DNA of 7,043 bases from Firmicutes bacterium UBA5420 (GCA_002409455.1 DHNI01000093.1:725-7767); one strand, 5' to 3'; counted from the first letter of the stretch, positions 1 through 5,538 are shown. The notes: generated by a model not told the origin, from the letters alone. Translations and numbers: made by a program.

Positions 1-341
1 TCTCGCTCGCGCTCTGATGTGGCCTTCCTCGCAAGTTCACCATACAAATCAATCGTCTTTTCCTCAAACTCAAGCGCCTGCTGGTAGATTGCGATGTAAT
101 TAGCGCGATGCGCGGGAGTCGCAAAGATCGTCTCTATAGAGTCTGCAATCTTGGCCCCCTCATAATCATACACTCCGGAATCTCTGATCTGCTTGAGAAG
201 CTGATAGTGCTTCTCCTCATCCTTTGCCAGCCCTTCGAAAATCTCTCGAAAAGCCGAATCTTCCATGACACTCGCCTGTTTTAGATAGAACTCCTTGCCT
301 TGTAATTCAATCTGCATTGCATATTCCAAGGGATGCAACAC
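1..341 (-). CDS. Rubrerythrin-like ferritin-fold diiron protein (3' end outside the window)
   Basis: The 113 visible codons encode the first part of a ferritin-like four-helix bundle. Helix A carries the A-x3-E-x2-G-x2-FY pattern (AMQIELQGKEFY, E12), helix B ends in DEEKH (E42 and H45, the E-x2-H metal pair), and a third helix contains ALEFEEKTIDLYGELA, a pattern typical of rubrerythrins. The fourth helix with its expected E-x2-H and any rubredoxin tail lie beyond position 1. Rubrerythrins use a diiron site to reduce peroxide in anaerobes or store iron; which applies here cannot be judged without the C-terminus. The first in-frame start is GTG at 341, with TTG at 338 directly after. A GAGGTGG site (346-352) overlaps the upstream gene's TGA stop, so translation is probably coupled. 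It is the last visible gene of the nqr operon. Fold assignment is good; exact subfamily is open. Confidence 0.8.
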   Translation of the reverse strand, partial: MLHPLEYAMQIELQGKEFYLKQASVMEDSAFREIFEGLAKDEEKHYQLLKQIRDSGVYDYEGAKIADSIETIFATPAHRANYIAIYQQALEFEEKTIDLYGELARKATSERER

Positions 342-350
342 GCTTCCACC

Positions 351-815
351 TCACTTTGGCTTATTGATTTCTAGTACTTCCGCATATTCAGCCGGGTCGA
401 CCCGAAAAGGAGCTCCATAACCCTCATAAAAACCATGAGTGCCTATGAGGTGAATATTCAAATCCGACCACATTACCGTCTTCCGCAACTCTATATTGGT
501 CACCCGCGTTATTGACTTAGATGCTTGAACATTATCCGCAAACGGGCATAGAATTGCTCCCTTATGCTCTTCACGCTCAGCCATAAACTTATTGTCCACA
601 ACTCGCGGCCCAGGATTCGCTTTGAGCTGTTCCGTAAAGTAGTGCATCCTTTCAGAAATGTCCTGATTGGTCAAGCCCAATGATTCTAGAAGAAGCTGGT
701 CATGGAGGATAATGTCAGACAAAGTTCGTGTATCTGTCCCTAGAAACTGATGGGCAGCCAATGGGCCCGAACGCATATTATCCTCAATACGCTTGGAGTT
801 TGGCCCTTGTTTCAT
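351..815 (-). CDS. Conserved-looking protein of unknown function in the nqr operon (154 aa)
   Basis: I do not recognise a named family. The protein is soluble, with no signal peptide or membrane segment. Notable stretches, numbered from the ATG at 815, are GPLAAHQFLGTDTR (17-30), a helical middle ending near residue 65, KGAILCPFAD (85-94, with the only cysteine at C90), and WSDLNIHLIGTHGFYEG (116-132), rich in invariant-looking W, H, G and F residues. H84, C90, H122 and H127 could be metal ligands, but this is only a guess. Two starts compete: ATG at 821 abuts the ribosome binding site AAGGGGGG (822-829), leaving no spacing, while ATG at 815 has six bases, so 815 is preferred. The site overlaps the nqrF stop (828-830), and the stop of this gene overlaps the ribosome binding site of the rubrerythrin-like gene. 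It is therefore embedded in the operon and may serve the redox complex or its maturation. Confidence 0.78.
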   Translation of the reverse strand: MKQGPNSKRIEDNMRSGPLAAHQFLGTDTRTLSDIILHDQLLLESLGLTNQDISERMHYFTEQLKANPGPRVVDNKFMAEREEHKGAILCPFADNVQASKSITRVTNIELRKTVMWSDLNIHLIGTHGFYEGYGAPFRVDPAEYAEVLEINKPK

Positions 816-827
816 TTTCATCCCCCC

Positions 828-1925
828 TTAAAACTCATCGTAGAATATGGCCTCTTTACCAAAGCCAATTTTGGATAATACGTTGATACAAGCATTGATC
901 ATTCCCGGACTACCGCACAGATATGCCTGCTTACCCACGGAATCAGGCACATGGCGGGCAACAACATCTGTAATCAGTCCTTCTTCTCCATCCCACTTAT
1001 CTTCCGGAGTGGCTCCCGATAGGGCAGGTATATACGTAAAGTTGTCATTTTTCTCTTCTAAGTCACGGAAAAAATCCACGTAGTAGAGATCTCGCCTGCG
1101 CACTGCGCCAAAGAAGAATTTTATCTTCTTATCCAGGTTCTTCTCGAGAATATCCAAAACTAAGGAGCGAATCGGTGCTAAGCCTGAACCTCCCGCAATA
1201 AAGATTAGTTCGTCCCCACCCTCGTGCAAATAGAACTGGCCAAAGGGTCCAGCAAACGTGATCTCGTCACCCTCGCTAACATGGTTATGCATAAATGTAG
1301 TACAGATACCGCCAGGAACGAGCCTGATAATCAGCTCAATCGCGTTCTTCTCCGATGGAACAGACGAGACGGAATAGGCACGACTCACCGCTTCAGTGAT
1401 TTTGTCATAGGGCTTGCTATCAATTTGGACATATTGGCCCGCTCTAAAATCAATGGCCTGGGGCTCAAGAAGCTTAAAACGAAACTGTTTGATATCATGG
1501 GTAAGCTGCTTGATCTCCTCTACCTTGGTACGATATTGTCTTACATTGAAGAACTCCTCGGGAATCATGATCTTGAGATCATGTTTCACCTTCAGTTGGC
1601 AAGCTAGGCGAACCCCACTCTCCATCTCCTCATCCGACAAATAGGGTTCTTCCGTAGGAAGTACGGGTCCCGCACTCTCCACCAACGTCACTTTACAGAG
1701 ACCACAAGTCGCCTTTCCCCCACATGCAGAGGGAATAAAAACTTTGTGGCTTGCTAAGCTAGAAAGCAGGCTTGACCCTCCGTTCACCTCTAGACTTTTT
1801 GTACCATCGTTGATGTTGATAGTACAAACGCCATAGTTGTTGAGCTTATAATCTGCCAGAACGACCAAGGCAGCAAGGACTGTTGCTAGGGCAGATAGAC
1901 TTAGCACTGTTACCAATACTGACAT
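828..1925 (-). CDS. nqrF: NQR subunit F, NADH-oxidising 2Fe-2S/FAD protein, compact form (365 aa)
   Basis: This is the electron entry subunit: it takes a hydride from NADH onto FAD and passes electrons to its 2Fe-2S cluster. Numbered from the ATG at 1925, residues 2-24 form one N-terminal membrane anchor. A plant-type ferredoxin domain follows, with cluster cysteines C68, C74, C77 and C109 (ACGGKATCGLC, then LACQ). The FAD domain shows FRAGQYVQI (160-168) and RAYSVSS (182-188). The NAD domain shows AGGSGLAP (244-251) and YLCGSPGM (335-342), and the protein ends FYDEF. Classical NqrF is about 405 residues; the difference lies in short loops before RAYS and after the RLVPGG strand. GTG at 1934 overlaps GGAG (1934-1937) and ATG at 1931 is too close to it; ATG at 1925 has eight bases of spacing. 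About 48 bases separate it from nqrE. A related oxygenase-type reductase is the alternative, but operon context favours NqrF. Confidence 0.9.
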   Translation of the reverse strand: MSVLVTVLSLSALATVLAALVVLADYKLNNYGVCTININDGTKSLEVNGGSSLLSSLASHKVFIPSACGGKATCGLCKVTLVESAGPVLPTEEPYLSDEEMESGVRLACQLKVKHDLKIMIPEEFFNVRQYRTKVEEIKQLTHDIKQFRFKLLEPQAIDFRAGQYVQIDSKPYDKITEAVSRAYSVSSVPSEKNAIELIIRLVPGGICTTFMHNHVSEGDEITFAGPFGQFYLHEGGDELIFIAGGSGLAPIRSLVLDILEKNLDKKIKFFFGAVRRRDLYYVDFFRDLEEKNDNFTYIPALSGATPEDKWDGEEGLITDVVARHVPDSVGKQAYLCGSPGMINACINVLSKIGFGKEAIFYDEF

Positions 1926-1973
1926 AGACATCACTCCATTTCTATTCAGCTAGTTGCAGATGCCGGCAACACG

Positions 1974-2573
1974 CTACATCACCACAAAAATCCCTGAAAA
2001 GCCTACAAATGCCAGAGCCATGATCCCTGTGATTATGAACGTGATAGCCGGGCCGTCCAAGCCACGCGGAAGCTGATTTCCTGCCATCTTTTCACGAATA
2101 GCAGCCAGAGCAGCAATGGCTAACCACCAGCCCAATCCACTTCCGAGGCCGAAAAGTACGGTCTGCAAAAACCCATAGCTACGAATCACCATAAACAAAC
2201 TGATGCCTAAGATCGCACAGTTTACAGTAATCAGCGGCAAAAAGATGCCAAGCTTCATATGCAAATCAGGTAAGTAACGATCCATCACCATCTCAATAAT
2301 CTGCACTGTAGCAGCAATCACAATAATGAAGATCAGATACCTTAAGTAATCTAGCCCAAGGGGAATCATGATAAAGCGGTAGATGAGCCAATTGAATATG
2401 GTCGTAAAAACCATGACGAGGGCCACAGCTTTGCCCAAACCCGATGCAGTCTTGTATTCAGTGGAAACAGAGATAAACGAGCACATGCCTAGGAAATTTG
2501 CTAGCACCATGTTGCTAGTAAAAATCGATGCAAGGAAAATGACTAAGGGGCTTATGGCTGGTGCACTACCCAT
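1974..2573 (-). CDS. nqrE: NQR subunit E, membrane subunit with iron-site cysteines (199 aa)
   Basis: NqrE is an integral membrane subunit with about six helices that pairs with NqrD; the two inverted-topology homologues share an iron-sulfur centre in the middle of the membrane that carries electrons from NqrF to NqrC. The diagnostic stretches are NFLGMCSFISVS (C31), QIIEMVMDR (91-99), LPLITVNCAILG (C119), GSGLGWWLAI and IREKM, all strongly NqrE rather than RnfA in flavour. Both cysteines expected to hold the iron centre are present. Length matches the usual 198 or so residues. The reading frame is open 12 codons further upstream, but ATG at 2573 follows GGAGGTGG (2579-2586) at five bases and gives the standard N-terminus. 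The start overlaps the nqrD stop by eight bases, so translation is coupled. Confidence 0.95.
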   Translation of the reverse strand: MGSAPAISPLVIFLASIFTSNMVLANFLGMCSFISVSTEYKTASGLGKAVALVMVFTTIFNWLIYRFIMIPLGLDYLRYLIFIIVIAATVQIIEMVMDRYLPDLHMKLGIFLPLITVNCAILGISLFMVIRSYGFLQTVLFGLGSGLGWWLAIAALAAIREKMAGNQLPRGLDGPAITFIITGIMALAFVGFSGIFVVM

Positions 2574-3195
2574 TCTTACCACCTCCAATGGCTTGTTTGC
2601 GGGCAACAATATTATTCACAATCCAAATCATTACGCCCACAAGGAAAAATGCAGCAGGGGGCATGACCATGATAGTCCAGGTTTCAAGTCCCAGGAAATT
2701 GACATCAAATCCAAAAATCGTTCCAAAACCCATGAGTTCCCTGATGAAGGCAATAATCACTAGCACAATGGTATAACCCAGCCCTGCAAAGACTCCATCT
2801 AGAAACGATTCAACCGGCGGGTTCATCTGGGCAAACGCTTCGGCCCTTCCCATGATAATACAGTTGGTAATGATTAAGCCTATATAGGGGCCAAGGGCCC
2901 GGCTGACATCGGGAAGAGTAGCCTTGATAATAATATCAAAGAGAATGACCCAGGCGGCAATGATCAATGTTTGCACAATCATCCGTACCCGATGGGGAAT
3001 GTAGTCCCGTAAAAGGGAGATGGTCAGACTCGAAAGAGCCACCGAAAAGATCAAGCCTGCACCCATCACCAGGGAATTGGAGAGTACGTTGGTGACGGCT
3101 AACAACGAGCAGATTCCAAGAATCTGGCGCAAGACCTGATTTTCATCCCATACATTACGCCTAAACAGCGCCTTAACCTCGCCTTTTTTCATCAT
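2566..3195 (-). CDS. nqrD: NQR subunit D, membrane subunit with iron-site cysteines (209 aa)
   Basis: NqrD is the partner of NqrE in the membrane and supplies the other two cysteines of the intramembrane iron-sulfur centre. Here these are C29 in QILGICSLLAVT and C112 in GLIITNCIIMGRAEAFA, and the numbering agrees with what I recall for the Vibrio protein. Other family marks are RDYIPHRVRMIVQ (63-75), the FIREL motif near residue 150, and a C-terminal helix rich in aromatic residues. Six hydrophobic helices are visible and length is normal for the family. The start is ATG at 3195, overlapping the nqrC stop in an ATGA arrangement; a second ATG follows at 3192. AAGGAGGT lies at 3205-3212, inside the end of nqrC, nine bases upstream. 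RnfE is the paralogous alternative, but the NqrE, NqrF and NqrC neighbours argue for NqrD. Confidence 0.95.
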   Translation of the reverse strand: MMKKGEVKALFRRNVWDENQVLRQILGICSLLAVTNVLSNSLVMGAGLIFSVALSSLTISLLRDYIPHRVRMIVQTLIIAAWVILFDIIIKATLPDVSRALGPYIGLIITNCIIMGRAEAFAQMNPPVESFLDGVFAGLGYTIVLVIIAFIRELMGFGTIFGFDVNFLGLETWTIMVMPPAAFFLVGVMIWIVNNIVARKQAIGGGKNG

Positions 3196-3773
3196 CTTGC
3201 CAGCACCTCCTTGAGCGGCATCAGCTCTGCAATTGTGTTATTGAGAATATTGAGTACAGCATTGGAACTGCTCGTGGCACCCGTGATGGCATCAATTCCG
3301 CTGCCATAGGCGAGATCTTCACCCTGCACTAGTGGCACGCCTGCAAATTGCTCCTTGTACCAAGCTTCGTCAATCCGCCCCCCTAGACCAGGAGTTTCGT
3401 TCTGCTCAATAAACTCCATGCCAAGGAGACGGTCAAAGGTGGCTGAGACACCGATATAGCCCCGTATGGAACCCCATAAGCCTTGCCCTTCGAGGGGAAA
3501 TGCATAGCTTATGGGCCTACCATCCACATCATACACCGCAAAGGTTGACGACGTGCCAGCTGTGACCGGTATTACTTGTTCGTTAAATGTAGTTACCAGA
3601 TCAAATTGCCAGCTAATTCCAAGGACTTTTAGGATCGCCTGCCGCTCTACATTTGCCTCATTTTCCGTAATCGTCGGTAGATAGTAAGCTTGCGTCACGG
3701 CCAGCACAGTGGCAAAGACAGCCGTTAATACAAAGGTAAAGACAATGGTGTAGAGGTAACTATCCTTTTTCAT
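3192..3773 (-). CDS. nqrC: NQR subunit C, covalent FMN carrier, short form (193 aa)
   Basis: NqrC carries FMN bound by a phosphoester to a threonine and relays electrons from the NqrD/E iron centre to NqrB. An N-terminal membrane anchor spans about residues 7-29, followed by an extracytoplasmic domain. Family marks are ANVERQAILKVLGI (40-53), GQGLWGSIRGYIG (96-108), ETPGLGG (126-132) and the flavinylation motif DAITGATSSS (161-170), with T167 the expected FMN site for the ApbE transferase. No apbE gene is visible here, so it must act from elsewhere. Classical NqrC is about 255 residues and RnfG about 205, so this protein has RnfG length with an NqrC-like GLWG segment. The frame extends eight codons upstream, but ATG at 3773 has AAGGAGG at seven bases. 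It overlaps the end of nqrB by 14 bases and touches nqrD at ATGA. Confidence 0.92.
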   Translation of the reverse strand: MKKDSYLYTIVFTFVLTAVFATVLAVTQAYYLPTITENEANVERQAILKVLGISWQFDLVTTFNEQVIPVTAGTSSTFAVYDVDGRPISYAFPLEGQGLWGSIRGYIGVSATFDRLLGMEFIEQNETPGLGGRIDEAWYKEQFAGVPLVQGEDLAYGSGIDAITGATSSSNAVLNILNNTIAELMPLKEVLAR

Positions 3774-4710
3774 GGGCCATCCTCCTTTGCGCCGCAAATT
3801 CTTTGACCCTCATTTCAATAAGGGGTCCAAATGTATTGGCCAAGAGAATTGCGAACATTGCTCCCTCGCGAAATACAGAAAAAGTGCGAATTGTAAGGGC
3901 CAAAAGTCCAACTAAAACACCGAAAAAGATTTGGGCTACCTTATCTCGTGGAGCTGAGATGGGGTCGGTGGCCATAAACACAATCGCAAATAGAAAACCC
4001 CCAGTCAGTAAGGATTCCAGCGGTGTGGATGGAAGGACACCCAATGAGTATAAGATGGTGCTCAAACCGAGAAAGGCCGCTACACCAGAGAGCATAATCC
4101 GCATTGATGCTGTCTTGGTGTAGACTAGGTAGATTGCTGCTAGTAGAATCAAAAGTGCACTTATTTCACCACTCGATCCTGGAATTTGCCCCAAGAATAA
4201 ACGTGACAAATCCGTCCCTGTCTGAACAAGTGGCGTAGCCGCGGAGATCGCATCTGCTCCAGCACTAAAGCGTAGTAAACCTCCCGGGAATCCCTGAAAG
4301 GGCGCAGCCCAAGTGACTGTCATAGAACTTGGAAAGGAGATGAACACAAAGCATCGCCCCACTAAGGCTGGGTTAAAGATATTCTTGCCGAAACCCCCAA
4401 AAACCCCTTTCCCAAACAGGACACCAAAGGCGATACCCACCACCGCCACCCACAAAGGTACGGTTGCGGGTAAAATCAGGGTAAACAAGACACACGTGAC
4501 AAAAATCGCTTCGGGAATTTTGAAATCGCTGCCACCCTTCATGAACCGCAAAATCAGGTATTCAGTCAAAACACCGGCCACGGTCACCACCGCTAAAACA
4601 AGCAAAACACGCAACCCAAATGAGTAGACGGCCCACAGTACGATGGGTAACAAGCTAATTAGAACCCTTCTCATGATGGATTGCCGCATAAACAATGCTC
4701 CCAGTTGCAT
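3760..4710 (-). CDS. nqrB: NQR subunit B, membrane FMN and quinone subunit, N-terminally short (316 aa)
   Basis: NqrB is the main membrane subunit of the pump, carrying covalent FMN and the quinone site. About nine or ten hydrophobic helices are visible. Family marks are FGGFGKNIFNPALVGR (104-119), DAISAATPL (153-161) with T159 the expected FMN site, IPGSSGEIS (176-184), FMATDPISAP (245-254) and EGAMFAILLANTFGPL (282-297). The flavin motif reads SAAT instead of SGAT. Vibrio-type NqrB has about 415 residues; this protein begins near the first membrane helix and lacks roughly 100 upstream residues, giving RnfD-like length. The frame is open to ATG at 4812, but those 34 codons look non-coding (polar, no helix) and only a weak ribosome binding site precedes them. 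ATG at 4710 sits four bases behind AAGGAGGAGG. It is the first gene of the operon: no nqrA lies upstream. Confidence 0.93.
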   Translation of the reverse strand: MQLGALFMRQSIMRRVLISLLPIVLWAVYSFGLRVLLVLAVVTVAGVLTEYLILRFMKGGSDFKIPEAIFVTCVLFTLILPATVPLWVAVVGIAFGVLFGKGVFGGFGKNIFNPALVGRCFVFISFPSSMTVTWAAPFQGFPGGLLRFSAGADAISAATPLVQTGTDLSRLFLGQIPGSSGEISALLILLAAIYLVYTKTASMRIMLSGVAAFLGLSTILYSLGVLPSTPLESLLTGGFLFAIVFMATDPISAPRDKVAQIFFGVLVGLLALTIRTFSVFREGAMFAILLANTFGPLIEMRVKEFAAQRRMAHEKG

Positions 4711-4714
4711 ACAT

Positions 4715-4724
4715 CCTCCTCCTT
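4715..4724 (-). promoter_or_regulatory. Strong ribosome binding site fixing the nqrB start
   Basis: On the minus strand the sequence AAGGAGGAGG ends four bases before the ATG at 4710, and its first AGGAGG copy ends seven bases before it. This is the strongest initiation signal in the leader and decides the nqrB start against the upstream in-frame ATG at 4812. Confidence 0.85.
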
Positions 4725-4969
4725 GAAAACTCGGTGAATTCTCATTAAAATGTATCTCCGACCCTGCAGAAGTAGAACATAAAAACGGATCGACCACCGC
4801 CTCCCCATTCATTTCCTGTACTCTTGATACATGAGTAGTTGAATTCGACGCAATGCTAAGAAATCCTTCCCTTTTCGTTGGCCAAATGGGGCTTTTTCGT
4901 AATCTAATCTGTATTTGGGAACGTATTCACTATCGCCAATTGCTTTTTTGGAAAAATTGCAGAATGGGT

Positions 4970-5005
4970 GGGAATTCCCTGGGGTCCAAGCTCCCTAGAG
5001 CTAGG
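4970..5005. repeat. Cluster of short palindromes upstream of nqrB
   Basis: Three nested symmetric elements lie within 36 bases: the perfect 10-base palindrome GGGAATTCCC (4970-4979), the hairpin AGCTC-CCTA-GAGCT (4989-5002) flanked by CC and GG, and the overlapping inverted repeat CCTAG-AG-CTAGG (4994-5005). No T-run follows on either strand, so a terminator is unlikely. Operator sites for a regulator of the nqr operon are a possible role; no known binding consensus was recognised. Confidence 0.4.
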
Positions 5006-5039
5006 CGGCTGAAAGTGGGCTATTTTGCTTCAACACAAC

Positions 5040-5069
5040 AAAAAAGCACCTCCGTAGGAGATGCCTTTT
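5040..5069 (-). terminator. Rho-independent terminator of csp
   Basis: On the minus strand the stem GCATCTCC / GGAGGTGC (5046-5064, loop TAC) pairs over eight positions with one G-U pair and is followed directly by six Ts (5040-5045). It lies about 20 bases after the csp stop codon. Read on the plus strand the stem has one mismatch and the T-run is interrupted, so it serves csp mainly. It separates csp transcription from the nqr operon downstream. Confidence 0.88.
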
Positions 5070-5084
5070 GTTCATTTTTCGGAA

Positions 5085-5282
5085 TTATATACGAGTTACG
5101 TTAGCTGCTTGAGGTCCACGATCGCCCTGGGTGATGTCAAATTCTACTTCTTGACCCTCATCCAAAGATTTGAAACCGTCTCCCTGAATTGCTGAGAAAT
5201 GGACGAAAACATCTTCGCCACCTTCGCGCTCGATGAAACCGAATCCTTTTTCATTGTTAAACCATTTTACTCTTCCAACCAT
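5085..5282 (-). CDS. Cold shock domain protein, RNA chaperone (65 aa)
   Basis: This is a single-domain CspA/CspB-type protein, a five-stranded OB fold that binds single-stranded RNA and DNA, melts mRNA secondary structure and often acts as an antiterminator in the cold. It begins MVGRVKWFNNEKGFGFIE, containing the RNP1 motif KGFGFI (12-17), and has RNP2 VFVHF (25-29), the conserved W7, DEGQEVEFD (41-49) and the usual ending GPQAANVTRI. Length is exactly typical. ATG at 5282 is preceded by AAAGGAGGCC about nine bases upstream. The gene stands alone between its own promoter and terminator, divergent from the helicase gene. Its leader contains an inverted repeat that could mask the ribosome binding site. 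Which paralogue (cspA, B, C or D) it is cannot be decided from sequence alone. Confidence 0.97.
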   Translation of the reverse strand: MVGRVKWFNNEKGFGFIEREGGEDVFVHFSAIQGDGFKSLDEGQEVEFDITQGDRGPQAANVTRI

Positions 5283-5284
5283 AT

Positions 5285-5355
5285 TATTTATGGCCTCCTT
5301 TAAAACAAAATCACAGATGTCACAAACAACTCATTTCCAATTAAGGCCATAAATA
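5285..5355 (-). promoter_or_regulatory. Inverted repeat in the csp leader that can mask the ribosome binding site
   Basis: A perfect 12-base inverted repeat occurs: TATTTATGGCCT at 5285-5296 and AGGCCATAAATA at 5344-5355 on the plus strand. In csp mRNA the distal arm would pair with the segment that includes the last bases of the ribosome binding site (AGGAGGCC) and reaches to within two bases of the start codon, enclosing a 47-base loop. Both arms lie downstream of the proposed promoter, so both would be transcribed. Structured, temperature-responsive leaders are known for E. coli cspA; a regulatory role here is inference. Confidence 0.5.
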
Positions 5356-5380
5356 GTTCGTTCTTTCGCGTGTATCTTGT

Positions 5381-5409
5381 ACGATATCACATCCAACGGG
5401 TAAATGCAA
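5381..5409 (-). promoter_or_regulatory. Candidate csp promoter (extended -10)
   Basis: On the minus strand, TTGCAT (5404-5409) is followed after 17 bases by TATCGT (5381-5386), preceded by TG at the extended -10 position (5388-5389). Transcription would start near 5374 and give a leader of about 90 bases, as expected for cold shock genes. The -35 match is weak. Confidence 0.45.
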
Positions 5410-5429
5410 TCCTTTTTTGCAATCTTTTT
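5405..5429. repeat. Short imperfect tandem repeat at the edge of a pyrimidine-rich tract
   Basis: TGCAATCCTTTTT (5405-5417) is followed directly by TGCAATCTTTTT (5418-5429), two copies differing by one C. They open a tract running to about 5520 in which the plus strand is mostly C and T. No coding frame here is convincing on either strand. Confidence 0.55.
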
Positions 5430-5538
5430 CCCCAATCTTCTTTTCTTTTCGGGAGTCTTCTGTCGCCATCTTTTCTTCCGCCCCGAGAGCCTTTCTGTCC
5501 TTTCCTTCTCTTCTTTTTCTGCGTTTGCGACAGTCTTG

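Larger units (their letters stand above)
4711..5039 (-). other. nqr operon leader and intergenic region
   Basis: About 330 bases between the csp terminator and nqrB contain no gene I can support. An 83-codon plus-strand frame (4853-5104) has no ribosome binding site, no family resemblance, and ends inside csp on the opposite strand. The nqr promoter should lie here, but no strong match is visible. The best weak candidate on the minus strand is TTGCGT (4848-4853), an 18-base spacer and TATCAA (4824-4829), which would give a leader of roughly 105 bases. Palindromic sequences cluster at 4970-5005. No remnant of nqrA is apparent. Confidence 0.5.

Noticed and set aside
1953..1970. Small hairpin GTTGC / GCAAC between nqrE and nqrF
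   Set aside because: The stem has only five base pairs and no T-run, so a terminator or attenuator cannot be supported.
847..2776. Several plus-strand frames opposite nqrF, nqrE and nqrD
   Set aside because: They lie opposite well-supported genes and show no family resemblance or initiation signals.
828..4710. Reading the operon as rnf rather than nqr
   Set aside because: A fused ferredoxin/FAD/NAD reductase (NqrF) is present, RnfB and RnfC are absent, and the D and E sequences carry Nqr-type signatures; only sizes of B and C lean toward Rnf.
4711..4812. Upstream extension of nqrB to ATG at 4812 (34 more codons)
   Set aside because: The extra residues are polar and unlike any NqrB N-terminus I know, the ribosome binding site there is weak, and a very strong one precedes ATG at 4710.
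4853..5104. 83-codon open frame on the plus strand between nqrB and csp
   Set aside because: It has no ribosome binding site and no recognisable composition, runs through the csp terminator and ends inside csp on the other strand.
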